Of a DNA stretch of 64,000 nt, positions 1 through 12,266 are shown piece by piece; the stretch's first letter is position 1, and each line of letters starts with the position of its first letter. The stretch spans positions 60,441 through 124,440 of the forward strand of contig NZ_CM001773.1 of NCBI RefSeq assembly GCF_000314895.2. Direction: 5' to 3'. Origin of the DNA: Providencia sneebia DSM 19967. Its GTDB lineage: Bacteria; Pseudomonadota; Gammaproteobacteria; Enterobacterales; Enterobacteriaceae. The notes below the pieces were generated by a model, which made no database searches, was not told where the DNA came from, and worked only from the letters and a program-made list of their open reading frames with translations. The position numbers and the translations under genes were made by a program.

Positions 1-54
1 CCCCAGACATAAAAAAAGGGCTATAAAAGCCCAGTTAATTCGATTGTCAAATAA

Positions 55-80
55 CAAAAAACCCCGAAATTTCGGGGCTT
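55..80 (-). terminator. Terminator downstream of the initiator tRNA
   Basis: A perfect CCCCGAAATTTCGGGG palindrome (62-77) is followed, in the minus-strand direction, by a run of six T residues. This fits an intrinsic terminator for the minus-strand secG-tRNA transcript. Confidence 0.75.
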
Positions 81-201
81 TATGAAACTGGACCCTGTAG
101 TGCCAACGGGTTCTACCATGTTCTTAGTATATCTTGAAAATCTAGATAAATCGATGAGAAATTCCGATAAATACATTTGATAAGATATGCTAACTAAGAA
201 T

Positions 202-278
<77 letters not shown>

Positions 279-339
279 TTCGAAAACGTGACATATTCTA
301 CACAAATAACTCGCGCATCACAAGTTATCTTAAAAATAA

Positions 340-429
340 TGGTGCCGAGGACGGGACTTGAACCCGTACGCCCGTTTTGTAGGCACTACCACCTCAAGGT
401 AGCGTGTATACCAATTTCACCACCTCGGC
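340..429 (-). tRNA. leuU: tRNA-Leu (GAG)
   Basis: This is a 90-nt class II tRNA with a long variable arm and an encoded CCA end. The seven-base anticodon loop TTGAGGT gives anticodon GAG (leucine). It sits between secG and the fMet tRNA on the minus strand, as leuU does in E. coli, so it is probably cotranscribed with secG. Confidence 0.95.
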
Positions 430-526
430 ACTGAGGTGAGGTTATTAGCTTATAAATAACTAATACCCTCAAATTCTTTACTTTCTAGATGACAGACTTA
501 ATGTTGTCATTCGGAATCTTTAACAC

Positions 527-865
527 TTAACGAGGAATATCGCTCGTTGGTGTTGCTGGTGCTGCCGGAACGTCTGTTGGTTGCTCGACTTTTGCCGGTT
601 CACTAATGTTTTCCCATTTACTACCAGTTCCATATTTGTTGGCAGTCATATTGCCAAGCACTAAACTGATAATGAAAAACACAGCAGCCAAGATTCCAGT
701 CATACGAGTCATGAAGTTACCAGAACCCGATGAACCAAACAGTGTTGCAGAAGCACCCGCACCGAATGATGCACCCATGTCAGCACCTTTGCCTTGCTGT
801 AACATAACCAAACCAATCAGGCTAATTGCTACTAGCAAAAAAATAACTAAGAGAGCTACATACAT
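527..865 (-). CDS. secG: Protein-export membrane protein SecG
   Basis: SecG is the small non-essential subunit of the SecYEG translocon in the inner membrane, where it assists SecA-driven export. The 112-residue product matches the usual length of about 110. It has an N-terminal membrane segment (about 1-22), the conserved glycine-rich stretch GKGADMGASFGAG (about 26-38), and a second membrane segment (about 52-74). The C-terminal tail is Pro/Ala/Thr-rich, as in enterobacterial SecG. It lies downstream of glmM and upstream of the two tRNA genes on the same strand, the E. coli arrangement. Confidence 0.95.
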   Translation of the reverse strand: MYVALLVIFLLVAISLIGLVMLQQGKGADMGASFGAGASATLFGSSGSGNFMTRMTGILAAVFFIISLVLGNMTANKYGTGSKWENISEPAKVEQPTDVPAAPATPTSDIPR

Positions 866-1154
866 TTGAGTTACCTATTCAATTGCGGCGCACGATGTTT
901 TTTAGTTGATAACACCATGACTTCATTACTGCACACCCGCTCATCACACTGTTAACCAAATAACTTTAAGAGATTGAGCAGGTGCGAATACTAACCAAAG
1001 CTGCGCTGACAAGCAAGCCAAATTTTATTTCATTTGTTCATTTGAAGAAAAAATCAACAAATATAAACAATAATGTTTGGCTTTATTATGCATGCATTTT
1101 ACAGCACTTGCATTTTGAACAGCCAATACAGCAACAGCTTAATTTACTCTTTAC

Positions 1155-2492
1155 TTAGCCTGCGGATTTAACTGCATCAGCAATGCGATTTGCCATTGCG
1201 GTTACGTCAGCTTCATTCTCGCCTTCTACCATTACTCGAATTAATGGCTCAGTACCAGATTTACGCAGCAATACGCGACCTTTTCCAGCAAGTTGTTTCT
1301 CAACTTCTTCGTTAGCAGCTAGAACAGCATCACTTTGTAGCGGATCGTGAGCGCCTGAGAAACGAACATTCACTAACACTTGAGGAAGTAATTTCATTCC
1401 GCTGCATAAATCATGCAAACTCATTTGGTTACGCACTATTGCACTTAACACTTGTAAGCCAGCAACAATCCCGTCACCTGTCGTCGTTTTATCGAGCAAA
1501 ATAATATGACCGGAGTTTTCAGCACCCATCCGCCAGCCTTTTTCTTGAAGTTTTTCAAGAACGTAACGGTCGCCCACTTTTGCACGCTCAAATGGAACAC
1601 CCAACTGTTTCAACGCGATTTCCAGCCCCATATTGCTCATTAGCGTACCAATAACACCGCCTTTTAGCTGGCCCTGACGCAATGCTTCGCGAGCAATAAT
1701 ATAGAGAATTTGGTCGCCATCGACTTTATTTCCTTGGTGGTCAACCATAATTATACGGTCACCATCACCATCAAAAGCCAAACCAACATCCGCTTTTTCT
1801 GCAATTACACGCTCTTGCAACATACGAACATCTGTAGCACCGCATTGTTCATTTATGTTGATCCCGTTTGGTTCACAGCCAATAGAGATCACTTCTGCGC
1901 CTAATTCACGAAATACATTAGGTGCAATATGATATGTTGCCCCATTAGCACAATCGATCACAATTTTTAAACCCGCAAGACTTTGCTCACTTGGAAACGT
2001 GCCTTTACAGAATTCAATATAACGACCCGCAGCATCAACAATGCGATTTGCACGGCCAAGCTCAGCAGATTCAACACAAGTAATTGGTTTTTCCATCTCA
2101 GCTTCAATGGCTTCTTCTACTTCATCTGGTAATTTTGTACCATCAATAGAGAAGAATTTAATCCCGTTGTCATCATAAGGATTATGAGAAGCTGAAATAA
2201 CAATCCCTGCTTCCGCACGGAAAGTTCGAGTCAAATAAGCTACCGCAGGGGTTGGCATTGGTCCTGTAAATGAAGCAGATAGACCCGCCGCTGCTAATCC
2301 AGCCTCTAATGATGATTCCAACATATAGCCAGAAATACGCGTATCTTTACCGATAATAATTTTACGTGAACCATGACGAGCTAACACTTTACCCGCAGCC
2401 CAACCCAGTTTTAATACAAAGTCTGGTGTAATTGGGCTATCACCCACTTTTCCACGAATACCATCAGTACCAAAATATTTACGGCTACTCAT
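1155..2492 (-). CDS. glmM: Phosphoglucosamine mutase
   Basis: GlmM interconverts glucosamine-6-phosphate and glucosamine-1-phosphate, feeding UDP-GlcNAc synthesis for peptidoglycan and LPS. The 445-residue protein starts [14 protein letters not shown]. It carries the phosphoserine loop [11 protein letters not shown] with catalytic Ser102, the metal-binding loop DGDGDR (241-246), and a C-terminal phosphate-binding [12 protein letters not shown] motif. Its start overlaps the folP stop by a few bases, so the two genes are translationally coupled in the ftsH-folP-glmM run. Confidence 0.97.
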   Translation of the reverse strand: MSSRKYFGTDGIRGKVGDSPITPDFVLKLGWAAGKVLARHGSRKIIIGKDTRISGYMLESSLEAGLAAAGLSASFTGPMPTPAVAYLTRTFRAEAGIVISASHNPYDDNGIKFFSIDGTKLPDEVEEAIEAEMEKPITCVESAELGRANRIVDAAGRYIEFCKGTFPSEQSLAGLKIVIDCANGATYHIAPNVFRELGAEVISIGCEPNGININEQCGATDVRMLQERVIAEKADVGLAFDGDGDRIIMVDHQGNKVDGDQILYIIAREALRQGQLKGGVIGTLMSNMGLEIALKQLGVPFERAKVGDRYVLEKLQEKGWRMGAENSGHIILLDKTTTGDGIVAGLQVLSAIVRNQMSLHDLCSGMKLLPQVLVNVRFSGAHDPLQSDAVLAANEEVEKQLAGKGRVLLRKSGTEPLIRVMVEGENEADVTAMANRIADAVKSAG

Positions 2493-3339
2493 ACGCTAAT
2501 TTTTCCTTTTCTGACAATGTCATCTGAACGACTTGCATTGCTTGTACTGTTTCTTCTACATCATGCACACGAATAATTTGTGCACCTTGCATTGCTGCAA
2601 TTGTGGCACAAGCTAGACTGCCGGCAAGGCGTTCTTGAGGTGAAACATTCAATAATTGCCCAATCATAGATTTACGGGACATTCCTGCCAATACGGGTAA
2701 TCCGAAATCATGAAATTTGTTTAAGTTTGCCAATAACTGGTAATTATGCGATAGATTTTTACCGAAACCAAAGCCGGGGTCGAGTATTATCTGTTGTTTT
2801 TTAATTCCCGCAGCGACGCAACGCTCAATTTCAGCTTGAAAATAGGTTTTCACTTCTCTAACAACATCCTCATAATGAGGTGCATTTTGCATTGTTCTTG
2901 GCTCACCTTGCATATGCATAATACAAACAGGTAGCCCTGTCTGTGCTGCCACTTCAAGAGAACCCGCTTCATGTAATGAACGAATATCATTAATTAAATG
3001 CATACCCGCTTTGGCTGCTTCAGACATCACTTGAGCTTTTGAAGTATCAACCGAAATCCACACATCAAATCGCTGTGCTATTGCTTCAACAATAGGAATA
3101 ACTCTATCTAATTCTTCATTCACAGAAACTTCATCTGCACCGGGGCGAGTCGACTCACCGCCAATGTCAATGATACTTGCTCCTGCATTGACCATACTAG
3201 CAACATGATCAAGTGCATCATGATAACGATTATGGGTGCCACCGTCTGAAAATGAATCAGGAGTAACATTCAAAATCCCCATCACTTTGGGTGTCGATAA
3301 ATCCAGTTCACAGCCTCTTGCATTGATTTTTATCATCAC
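2485..3339 (-). CDS. folP: Dihydropteroate synthase
   Basis: FolP condenses p-aminobenzoate with dihydropterin pyrophosphate in folate synthesis and is the sulfonamide target. The 284-residue product has the family signatures [15 protein letters not shown] near residue 20 and GGESTRPGA near residue 61, plus the C-terminal IIRVHDV pattern. Length agrees with E. coli FolP (282). It follows ftsH after a hairpin terminator and overlaps glmM, so transcription from ftsH is partly attenuated before folP. No sulfonamide-resistance insertion is apparent by eye. Confidence 0.96.
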   Translation of the reverse strand: MMIKINARGCELDLSTPKVMGILNVTPDSFSDGGTHNRYHDALDHVASMVNAGASIIDIGGESTRPGADEVSVNEELDRVIPIVEAIAQRFDVWISVDTSKAQVMSEAAKAGMHLINDIRSLHEAGSLEVAAQTGLPVCIMHMQGEPRTMQNAPHYEDVVREVKTYFQAEIERCVAAGIKKQQIILDPGFGFGKNLSHNYQLLANLNKFHDFGLPVLAGMSRKSMIGQLLNVSPQERLAGSLACATIAAMQGAQIIRVHDVEETVQAMQVVQMTLSEKEKLAYE

Positions 3340-3351
3340 TTACCTCAATGT

Positions 3352-3377
3352 AAAAAACCCCAGAAATCTGGGGTTTT
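3352..3377 (-). terminator. Hairpin between ftsH and folP
   Basis: An AAAAACCCC/GGGGTTTTT inverted repeat has a short AGAAAT-type loop. It lies just past the ftsH stop and before folP, so it would terminate or attenuate the ftsH transcript. Confidence 0.7.
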
Positions 3378-3405
3378 TAAATAATTAACGTCTCAGGTTA
3401 GCTTA

Positions 3406-5382
3406 CTATAGTTTGCTATCGTCTGATTTATCAGATGAATTAGATTCATCATCACCATTTTTTGGCTCTTCCGATTTAGGAGGCGTTGCTGTTTCAGGTT
3501 TTGATGAGCTTGAACCCGCACCAAAAGAACCTGTCACATTACTCACCTTTTTATCTTCATCCCAGCCAGCTGGCTCACGTACTGGACGTCTATTCATTAA
3601 ATCGTCGATTTGTGGCATATCAATGGTTTCATATTTCAATAGTGCATCTTTTGTGGAATGCAAAATATCAATATTATCCGTCAATGTTTTCATTGCCAGT
3701 TCATAACAACGATCTAGAATAATTTTCACTTCTTCATCAACAATACGTGCAGTTTCATCAGAAATACCAGCACCGTTACCAGAAGAGCGTCCCATGAAAG
3801 CAGGACCTTCTTCTTTAGCATATTGCATTGGTCCTAAACGGTCAGAGAAGCCCCATTGAGTTACCATGTTACGTGCAGTATTCGTTGCAAATTGAATATC
3901 TGATGAAGCACCTGTTGTCACTTTTTCACGACCGTAAATCAACTCTTCTGAAATACGACCCGCGTAAGCTGTTGCAATCATCCCTTCTAGTTTCAAGCGG
4001 CTACGACTCACTTCATCACCTTCAGGTAAGAAGAATGCCACACCTAAAGCTTGTCCACGAGGAACGATTGTGACTTTATGAACAGGGTCATGTTCCGGCA
4101 TTAAATGCCCAACAATCATATGCCCAGCTTCATGATAAGCAGTCGACTCTTTTTGCTCTTCTGTCATCATGAGAGAACGGCGTTCCGCACCCATCCAAAT
4201 TTTGTCACGTGCTTTTTCAAATTCAACCATTGAAACAACACGTTTATTAGCGCGCGCTGCAAACAATGCGGCTTCGTTGACTAAGTTAGCCAATTCAGCA
4301 CCAGAAAAACCTGGCGTTGCACGTGCCAAAATAAAAGTATCGACATTTGGATCGATAGGTACACGACGCATATGCACTTTCAATATTTGCTCACGACCAC
4401 GAACATCTGGCAAGCCAACAACAACTTGGCGGTCAAAACGACCTGGACGTAATAATGCAGGGTCAAGAACATCAGCACGGTTGGTTGCTGCAATAACGAT
4501 AATACCTTCATTGCCTTCAAAACCATCCATTTCAACCAGCATTTGGTTCAATGTTTGCTCACGTTCATCATGGCCACCACCTAACCCAGCACCACGCTGA
4601 CGACCTACTGCATCGATTTCATCGATAAAAATGATACAAGGTGCTGCTTTTTTAGCTTGTTCAAACATATCACGAACACGCGACGCACCAACACCGACAA
4701 ACATTTCAACAAAGTCAGAACCTGAAATAGTAAAGAATGGAACTTTTGCTTCACCAGCAATTGCTTTTGCAAGCAATGTTTTACCCGTACCAGGAGGGCC
4801 TACCATCAGGACACCTTTTGGGATCTTACCACCCAATTTCTGGAAACGAGCTGGTTCACGCAAGAATTCAACTATCTCGCCAACTTCTTCTTTTGCTTCA
4901 TCACAACCTGCAACATCTGCAAATGTTGTTTTTATCTGATCTTCCGTTAGCATGCGAGCTTTGCTTTTACCAAAAGACATCGCACCCTTACCGCCGCCAC
5001 CTTGCATTTGGCGCATGAAGAAAATCCAGACACCAATCAACAGAAGCATTGGGAACCAGGAAATAAAAATTGTGCTAAGGAAGCTAGGTTCTTCTGGTGG
5101 TTCACCAACGACAGTTACATGTTTATTCAACATGGTGTCTAACAGCTTTTCATCCTGCATAGGAAGATAAGTTGTATAGCGGCTATTATCAGCCTTTCTG
5201 ACGTTTAATTCACGACCTGTGATACGAACTTCACGTACCTGATCCTGGGCTAACTCATTGATAAACGTTGAATAATCAACTCTGCGACTATTCGAATCGC
5301 TTGGGCCAAAACTCTGGAACAAGGACATCAGAACAACTGCGATGACTAACCAGAGAATCAGGTTTTTCGCCATGTCACTCAA
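3406..5382 (-). CDS. ftsH: ATP-dependent zinc metalloprotease FtsH
   Basis: FtsH is the essential inner-membrane AAA+ protease that degrades LpxC, sigma-32 and unassembled membrane proteins; its regulators HflK and HflC are at the far end of this window. Membrane segments lie at about 7-24 and 101-122. Walker A GPPGTGKT is at 195-202, Walker B IIFIDEID follows, and the zinc site HEAGH is near 417. The C-terminal tail is Ser/Asp/Lys-rich. The start here is TTG with GAGG 8 nt upstream. The ATG three codons later (position 5373) is the start used by many annotations, and both remain possible. rlmE lies directly upstream, as in E. coli. Confidence 0.96.
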   Translation of the reverse strand: MSDMAKNLILWLVIAVVLMSLFQSFGPSDSNSRRVDYSTFINELAQDQVREVRITGRELNVRKADNSRYTTYLPMQDEKLLDTMLNKHVTVVGEPPEEPSFLSTIFISWFPMLLLIGVWIFFMRQMQGGGGKGAMSFGKSKARMLTEDQIKTTFADVAGCDEAKEEVGEIVEFLREPARFQKLGGKIPKGVLMVGPPGTGKTLLAKAIAGEAKVPFFTISGSDFVEMFVGVGASRVRDMFEQAKKAAPCIIFIDEIDAVGRQRGAGLGGGHDEREQTLNQMLVEMDGFEGNEGIIVIAATNRADVLDPALLRPGRFDRQVVVGLPDVRGREQILKVHMRRVPIDPNVDTFILARATPGFSGAELANLVNEAALFAARANKRVVSMVEFEKARDKIWMGAERRSLMMTEEQKESTAYHEAGHMIVGHLMPEHDPVHKVTIVPRGQALGVAFFLPEGDEVSRSRLKLEGMIATAYAGRISEELIYGREKVTTGASSDIQFATNTARNMVTQWGFSDRLGPMQYAKEEGPAFMGRSSGNGAGISDETARIVDEEVKIILDRCYELAMKTLTDNIDILHSTKDALLKYETIDMPQIDDLMNRRPVREPAGWDEDKKVSNVTGSFGAGSSSSKPETATPPKSEEPKNGDDESNSSDKSDDSKL

Positions 5383-5430
5383 GGGATTAACCTCATATTA
5401 CAACTGTGTTAACAAATAGCGCTCAGGGTA

Positions 5431-6060
5431 CTACAGTTTTAGCCCTGTCGCTACAATGTATACTTCACGCGATCTTGCCCGCGAAGATTCTGGCTTACGA
5501 ACTTTTACCTTCGTAAATAGGGAACGGATATCCCTTAGGTACTCGTCAAAGCCTTCTCCTTGAAATACTTTAACGATAAAACTTCCTCCAGGAGCCAACA
5601 CGGTACGACACATATCCAATGCTAACTCAACCAGATACATCGATCGAGGTATATCGACCGCGGGAGTCCCGCTCATGTTTGGGGCCATATCGGACATGAC
5701 CACCTGAACTTTTTTTTCACCAACCCGCTCTAACAGTGCTGCTAACACGGCTTCATCACGAAAATCTCCTTGCAGGAAATCCACGCCAACAATTGGGTCC
5801 ATTGGTAGAAGATCACACGCAATCACTCGGCCGTTGTTACCTATTTGGCTAACAACATACTGTGACCAGCCACCGGGCGCTGCTCCCAAATCAACAACGG
5901 TCATACCAGGTTTAAAAATTTTATCACCTTGCTGGATTTCATCCAGTTTAAACCATGCGCGCGAGCGAAGCCCCTTTTTTTGTGCTTGTTGAACAAATTT
6001 ATCGCTAAAATGTTCTTGTAACCAGCGACTTGAGCTTGCCGAACGTTTTTTATTGGCCAT
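5431..6060 (-). CDS. rlmE: 23S rRNA (uridine-2'-O)-methyltransferase RlmE
   Basis: RlmE (FtsJ/RrmJ) methylates U2552 of 23S rRNA late in 50S assembly. The ATG at 6060 gives 209 residues starting [18 protein letters not shown], the same length as E. coli RlmE. The reading frame extends upstream only to a TTG, which has a poorer context. The SAM-binding motif [15 protein letters not shown] lies at about 55-69, followed by the catalytic-region motif [10 protein letters not shown]. It is upstream of ftsH on the same strand and divergent from yhbY. Confidence 0.95.
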   Translation of the reverse strand: MANKKRSASSSRWLQEHFSDKFVQQAQKKGLRSRAWFKLDEIQQGDKIFKPGMTVVDLGAAPGGWSQYVVSQIGNNGRVIACDLLPMDPIVGVDFLQGDFRDEAVLAALLERVGEKKVQVVMSDMAPNMSGTPAVDIPRSMYLVELALDMCRTVLAPGGSFIVKVFQGEGFDEYLRDIRSLFTKVKVRKPESSRARSREVYIVATGLKL

Positions 6061-6094
6061 TGTACTTTTCCAACTCAACTAATAGAAATACATC

Positions 6095-6124
6095 TATACC
6101 TGCCATACTTCAAGTTGCCATTAG
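6095..6124. repeat. Dispersed intergenic repeat half-unit (copy 1)
   Basis: The stretch TATACCTGCCATACTTCAAG and the following bases agree at about 23 of 30 positions with the inverse of 15235-15264, and more weakly with 61696-61720. It resembles the TATACCCA...TTC(A/G)AGTTGCAG repeats widespread in intergenic regions of Enterobacterales. It lies in the rlmE-yhbY divergent spacer. Confidence 0.5.
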
Positions 6125-6333
6125 CAATGAGTGTAAATAAAATCTGCCATCCCAATCACATAATGATAAAAACTACGCTTATTAGAATATTTTGCTCGCT
6201 AACTTAGCGGTAACTTGAGTTATTTTGTGTATACATTACTGCTTCTTTACCATCCTATAGATATAATTGATGGTGATAGATATCAGATGGCGGTAGAATA
6301 AGCCATTTTCAATACTAACTAAGCAAAAAATCG

Positions 6334-6627
6334 ATGAATCTTAATAAAAAACAAATTCAGCACCTGAAAAGTCTCGCTCACCACTTAAACCCTGTTGTAA
6401 TGATTGGCAACAATGGATTAACAGAAGGTGTCTTAGCTGAGATTGAACTTTCATTAACTCACCATGAGCTTATCAAAGTCAAAATCGCAGGCGAAGACCG
6501 TGATACCAAAAACTTGATCGCTGATGCGATTGTTCGTGAAACAGGTGCCGCGAATGTACAAATTATTGGCAAAATACTTGTTATCTACCGACCTTCGGCA
6601 GATCGCAAAATTATTTTACCTAAATAA
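6334..6627 (+). CDS. yhbY: Ribosome assembly RNA-binding protein YhbY
   Basis: YhbY is a single-domain CRM protein associated with pre-50S particles. The 97-residue product equals the E. coli length. It contains the CRM signature MIGNNGLTEGV (about 23-33), including the GNNG-type loop that contacts RNA, after a basic N-terminus (LNKKQIQHLKSLAHHLNPV). It is monocistronic, divergent from rlmE and convergent with greA, with a strong bidirectional terminator immediately downstream. Confidence 0.95.
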   Translation: MNLNKKQIQHLKSLAHHLNPVVMIGNNGLTEGVLAEIELSLTHHELIKVKIAGEDRDTKNLIADAIVRETGAANVQIIGKILVIYRPSADRKIILPK

Positions 6628-6676
6628 TATTTGTTCACTTATACAAAAATGCCATTGAAAGCATGTTTTGTATGAA

Positions 6677-6702
6677 GAAAAAGGCCGCCTGCGGCCTTTT
6701 TC
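6677..6702. terminator. Bidirectional terminator between yhbY and greA
   Basis: AAAAAGGCCGC/GCGGCCTTTTT with a CT loop has T-runs on both sides, suiting the convergent yhbY and greA transcripts. Confidence 0.85.
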
Positions 6703-6745
6703 TCTAATACTCTAAAATAGTATAACCAATTCAGTAAAATAGGAA

Positions 6746-7222
6746 TTAGATATACTCAACTTTAAGAATTTCAAACTCGACATCACCACCCGGCGTTTTG
6801 ATAGTGACGACGTCATCAACCTCTTTACCAATCAAACCACGCGCAATAGGTGAATTCACGGAGATAAGGTTCACTTTAATGTCAGCTTCATCATCACCAA
6901 CAATTCGATAAGTCAGCTCTTCATCTGTATCCACATTCAATACAGTGACTGTGGCACCGAAAATAACGCGTCCGTTATTCGTCATTTTAGTGACGTCAAT
7001 AACTTGAGCATGAGAAAGTTTAGATTCTATTTCTTGAATTCTACCTTCACAAAAACCTTGCTGCTCACGAGCTGCGTGATATTCAGCATTCTCTTTCAAA
7101 TCGCCATGTTCACGAGCTTCTGCAATTGATGCAATAATTTCCGGGCGGCGGACAGATTTTAGATAATCAAGCTCTTCTCGTAATTTATCTGCACCCAATA
7201 CCGTCATTGGAATCTGTTTCAT
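6746..7222 (-). CDS. greA: Transcription elongation factor GreA
   Basis: GreA reactivates backtracked RNA polymerase by stimulating transcript cleavage. The start at 7222 ([18 protein letters not shown]) follows GAGG with a 9-nt gap and gives 158 residues, exactly the E. coli length. The open frame continues upstream for 48 codons, but that part has no family similarity. The N-terminal coiled coil carries the acidic tip [14 protein letters not shown], and the C-terminal FKBP-like domain contains [14 protein letters not shown]. It lies divergent from dacB, as in E. coli. Confidence 0.96.
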   Translation of the reverse strand: MKQIPMTVLGADKLREELDYLKSVRRPEIIASIAEAREHGDLKENAEYHAAREQQGFCEGRIQEIESKLSHAQVIDVTKMTNNGRVIFGATVTVLNVDTDEELTYRIVGDDEADIKVNLISVNSPIARGLIGKEVDDVVTIKTPGGDVEFEILKVEYI

Positions 7223-7472
7223 TGATAAATACCTCTGTTTCAATCCTCTATAAAAATAAGTATCTTCCTGATTTTCTGTCACAACAGTACAACCTCCCTC
7301 AACACGGTAGGAGGTACTCAAACAATACACAGGCTGTGAAAAGGCATTAAAAACCGATTCACTCACTTATCTTAGCACAATGCTGACTATTCTAACGTAG
7401 AGTTAATAGCGGGTCATCGTTTACTTTTTCAGGCATTACACTTTAGTATGTATAGTATGTCTACCTTACTGT

Positions 7473-8930
7473 GTGAAATTTATGTCGTTATTAACACTTA
7501 CCAGAAAATGGGTCATCACTTTAGGCATTACCTTGGCTGCTGGGCAAGCTTTTGCAATCCCTATTGATGATTATAAGCAATACTTACCTGATGGCACTAA
7601 TCTCGCTCTGGTTGCACAAAAGGTCGGAAGCAATACGCCAATCATTGATTATAATGCGCAACAAATGGCACTCCCAGCGAGTACTCAAAAAGTTGTGACA
7701 GCACTCGCTGCATTATTGCAACTTGGGCCTGATTACCGTTTTGTCACTAACTTTGAAAGTAGTGCCAAATTGAATAACAACACACTCACCGGTGATCTAG
7801 TCATTAGATTTAGTGGCGATCCTACCCTCACGCGCCAACAAATTCGCAACATGGTGAATGCACTCAAGCAACTTGGTATTCATAAGGTTGATGGCGACCT
7901 TATTGTCGATATTTCTGCATTCACGAGCCATGATAAAGCGCCGGGGTGGGTATGGAATGATATGACACAGTGTTTCAGTGCTCCCCCTGCTGCTGCCATT
8001 ATTGATAGAAACTGTTTTTCCGTTTCCCTGTATCCAGCAGAAAAAGCGGGCGATATGGCTTATATCAAAACAGCCAGTTTTTATCCGGTAAATATGTTTA
8101 GTGAAGTTAAAACTCTTGCTAAAGGTGCTCCAGAAGGGCGTTACTGTGAGCTTGATGTTGTTCCTGGTGAATTAAATCGCTATACCTTAACGGGTTGTTT
8201 AGCACAGCGCAGCGAGCCTCTTCCGCTCGCCTTCGCAGTACAAAATGGTGCTAGTTATTCCGGAGCTATTGTGAAAAATGAGTTAGAACACGCAGGAATT
8301 GAATTAACTGGACATGTTAAAAAGCGCACGCTACCTGCCCCACAATCTCAAATCTTAGTAAAAACAGAATCAAAACCGCTTCATGACTTGCTCAAAGTGA
8401 TGCTGAAAAAATCGGACAATATGATTGCTGACACTGTATTTCGAACTATTGGTCGAGATTATTATGGTGTGCCGGGAACATGGCGTTCTGGCTCAGACGC
8501 AGTTAGGCAAATCCTAAAACAAAAAGCAGGAATTGATTTAGGCAATACCGTGATGGTGGATGGTTCGGGCTTATCTCGTCATAATCTCATTACACCAGCC
8601 ACAATGATGGAAATTTTGCAATTTATCGCCAAAAATGATCAACAGCTTGATTTTATTTCTATGCTACCGCTTGCGGGCCATGATGGAACATTACGTTACC
8701 GAGGAGGCCTAGATGAAGCAGGCGTAAACGGTAAGGTTTCTGCAAAAACAGGCGCATTACAAGGTGTTTATAACTTAGCAGGTTTTATTACAACCGCTAG
8801 TGGGCAAAAAGTCGCGTTTGTACAATATATTTCTGCCTACGCGGTACCTCAAAATCAACAACGGACACGTCGCGTTCCGTTAGTGCGTTTTGAAAGCCGG
8901 CTGTATAAAGATCTTTTTCAGAAAAATTGA
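7473..8930 (+). CDS. dacB: D-alanyl-D-alanine carboxypeptidase/endopeptidase (PBP4)
   Basis: DacB is a periplasmic class C penicillin-binding protein that trims and cross-link-cleaves peptidoglycan. A signal peptide (about 1-28, ending GQAFA) is followed by the active-site motif PASTQK (Ser70 when counted from the GTG), SDN in KKSDNMIADT, and KTG in SAKTGALQGVYN. The large insert between STQK and SDN is typical of PBP4. The product has 485 residues from GTG 7473 or 482 from ATG 7482; neither start has a clear ribosome-binding site, so the start is uncertain. Confidence 0.95.
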   Translation: MKFMSLLTLTRKWVITLGITLAAGQAFAIPIDDYKQYLPDGTNLALVAQKVGSNTPIIDYNAQQMALPASTQKVVTALAALLQLGPDYRFVTNFESSAKLNNNTLTGDLVIRFSGDPTLTRQQIRNMVNALKQLGIHKVDGDLIVDISAFTSHDKAPGWVWNDMTQCFSAPPAAAIIDRNCFSVSLYPAEKAGDMAYIKTASFYPVNMFSEVKTLAKGAPEGRYCELDVVPGELNRYTLTGCLAQRSEPLPLAFAVQNGASYSGAIVKNELEHAGIELTGHVKKRTLPAPQSQILVKTESKPLHDLLKVMLKKSDNMIADTVFRTIGRDYYGVPGTWRSGSDAVRQILKQKAGIDLGNTVMVDGSGLSRHNLITPATMMEILQFIAKNDQQLDFISMLPLAGHDGTLRYRGGLDEAGVNGKVSAKTGALQGVYNLAGFITTASGQKVAFVQYISAYAVPQNQQRTRRVPLVRFESRLYKDLFQKN

Positions 8931-8950
8931 TCTTAAGATCAGCATAGATC

Positions 8951-8980
8951 AAAAAGGCGCATCAGAAAGTGCGCCTTTTT
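8951..8980. terminator. Bidirectional terminator between dacB and obgE
   Basis: AAAAAGGCGCA...TGCGCCTTTTT forms a GC-rich stem with T-runs in both directions, between the convergent genes dacB and obgE. Confidence 0.85.
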
Positions 8981-9010
8981 CACAATAGAATAATGGATTA
9001 ATCAATCAGA

Positions 9011-10255
<1,245 letters not shown>

Positions 10256-10263
10256 TTAAATAT

Positions 10264-10295
10264 AAAAAGCCCCGCAAAATGTTTTGCAGGGCTTT
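10264..10295 (-). terminator. Terminator after rpmA
   Basis: AAAGCCCTGCAAAAC/TTTTGCGGGGCTTT on the minus strand is followed by T residues. It separates the rplU-rpmA ribosomal operon from obgE, so obgE either has its own promoter or relies on read-through. Confidence 0.75.
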
Positions 10296-10321
10296 AAAAT
10301 TCGAATTAAAAGTCAGAAAAC

Positions 10322-10591
<270 letters not shown>

Positions 10592-10598
10592 CTAAATC

Positions 10599-10907
10599 TT
10601 AAGCGATGCCAGTGATCTTAACATCAGTGAACCACTGACGGTGACCTTGCTGTTTACGGCTGTGTTTACGACGACGGAACTTAACGATTTTAACTTTATC
10701 GCCACGACCGTGAGCAACCACTTCCGCTTTCACTTTAACGCCTTCAACGACAGGAGCACCGATTTGGATCTCATCGCCATTAGCAACCATCAGAACTTGA
10801 TCAAATTCAACAGTTTCACCTGTTGCGATGTCCAGCTTTTCTAGGCGGACAGTTTGACCTTCGCTAACTCGGTGTTGTTTACCACCACTTTGGAAAACCG
10901 CGTACAT
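10599..10907 (-). CDS. rplU: 50S ribosomal protein L21
   Basis: L21 binds 23S rRNA. The start at 10907 ([18 protein letters not shown]) has GGAG 5 nt upstream and gives 102 residues against 103 in E. coli. The open frame runs 22 codons further upstream but that part is not conserved. The C-terminal [19 protein letters not shown] segment is diagnostic. It is the first gene of the operon with rpmA and divergent from ispB. Confidence 0.98.
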   Translation of the reverse strand: MYAVFQSGGKQHRVSEGQTVRLEKLDIATGETVEFDQVLMVANGDEIQIGAPVVEGVKVKAEVVAHGRGDKVKIVKFRRRKHSRKQQGHRQWFTDVKITGIA

Positions 10908-11239
10908 ATTAACTCCGCTTTCCGCGTACTCGCTAAATATTTCAATTCCTGAGCACGCTATAAAAATATTCACAATAGGGCGCGAATTCTACGCAAAAAA
11001 GCATCAGAACACAAGCCTATAATGAAGCCAGATGACAAAAAATACGACTTTTTTAATAAGACCGTAATTTTAATGCTGATTTTCCTTGTCTAGCTCGAAT
11101 TGTTACTTATTTAAACATTTTTTGCATTACAAGTGATTATCTTAGAAATATTAATGTTATGCTTACGCTATAACTATTCTGATTACAGCGCCTTTTATGA
11201 TCAGGTAAAGCTAAAATTTTATAATATGAATAAATTACG
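10908..11239. other. Divergent rplU/ispB control region
   Basis: A 332-bp AT-rich spacer lies between the divergent genes rplU and ispB. It must hold promoters for both. No gene, RNA or clear repeat is seen. Confidence 0.5.
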
Positions 11240-12211
11240 ATGAATTTAGAATCTATTATTGAACTGACCACCGAGGATATGTCAGCGGTAAACCAAGCGA
11301 TCCTCAGTCAATTGAATTCAGACGTTACGCTAATTAACCAGCTTGGTTATTACATTGTTAGCGGTGGCGGTAAAAGGATCCGTCCAATGATCGCGATCCT
11401 TGCGGGTCGATCACTCGGCTACTCTGGACATAAACATATCCAAGTTGCCGCATTGATTGAGTTTATCCACACTGCAACATTACTCCATGATGATGTCGTT
11501 GATGAATCAGATATGAGGCGCGGTAAACAAACGGCTAATGCTGTTTTTGGTAACGCAGCAAGTGTTCTCGTGGGCGACTTTATTTATACTCGCTCATTTC
11601 AAATGATGACGGCACTTGACTCAATGCGTGTGCTTAAATTGATGTCAGAAGCGACTAATGTTATTGCTGAAGGTGAAGTCATGCAGTTGATGAACTGCAA
11701 TGATCCTAACATTACTGAAGAAACTTATATGCAAGTTATCTACAGTAAAACCGCGCGTTTGTTTGAAGCCGCAGCACATGCCTCTGCCATTTTAGCGCAA
11801 GCAACCCCTGAGCAAGAAAAAGCACTACAAGATTATGGTCGCTATTTAGGTACAGCATTCCAGCTAGTCGATGATTTATTAGATTATGATGCTGATAATA
11901 CCCAACTGGGTAAAAATACTGGGGATGATCTTAATGAAGGGAAACCTACTCTTCCACTTCTTCATGCGATGAATCATGGAACAGAAGCTGAGTCAGCCTT
12001 AATTCGCCAAGCCATAGAGCAAGGTAATGGCCGTCATTTATTAGAAACGGTTCTTGCGACAATGAAGCGGTGCCACTCACTAGAATATACATATTCTCGC
12101 GCCCAAGAAGAGTCACAAAAAGCCATTGACGCGCTGAGTGTACTAGATGACTCGATATATAAAGAAGCTTTGATTGCGCTTGCTCGCATTGCAATATCAC
12201 GCCATTCATAA
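11240..12211 (+). CDS. ispB: Octaprenyl diphosphate synthase
   Basis: IspB makes the C40 side chain of ubiquinone and menaquinone and is essential in E. coli. The 323-residue protein has both aspartate-rich prenyl-transferase motifs, HDDVVDESD at about 83-91 and LVDDLLDYD at about 212-220, as well as the GGGKRIRPM isopentenyl-diphosphate site (42-50). It is divergent from rplU. In E. coli sfsB follows directly, but here two unrelated small genes lie between ispB and sfsB. Confidence 0.97.
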   Translation: MNLESIIELTTEDMSAVNQAILSQLNSDVTLINQLGYYIVSGGGKRIRPMIAILAGRSLGYSGHKHIQVAALIEFIHTATLLHDDVVDESDMRRGKQTANAVFGNAASVLVGDFIYTRSFQMMTALDSMRVLKLMSEATNVIAEGEVMQLMNCNDPNITEETYMQVIYSKTARLFEAAAHASAILAQATPEQEKALQDYGRYLGTAFQLVDDLLDYDADNTQLGKNTGDDLNEGKPTLPLLHAMNHGTEAESALIRQAIEQGNGRHLLETVLATMKRCHSLEYTYSRAQEESQKAIDALSVLDDSIYKEALIALARIAISRHS

Positions 12212-12266
12212 TCTCAATAGAAAAATTATCTCTAATATGGAAAAGGGAAGAAACATCTTCCCTTTT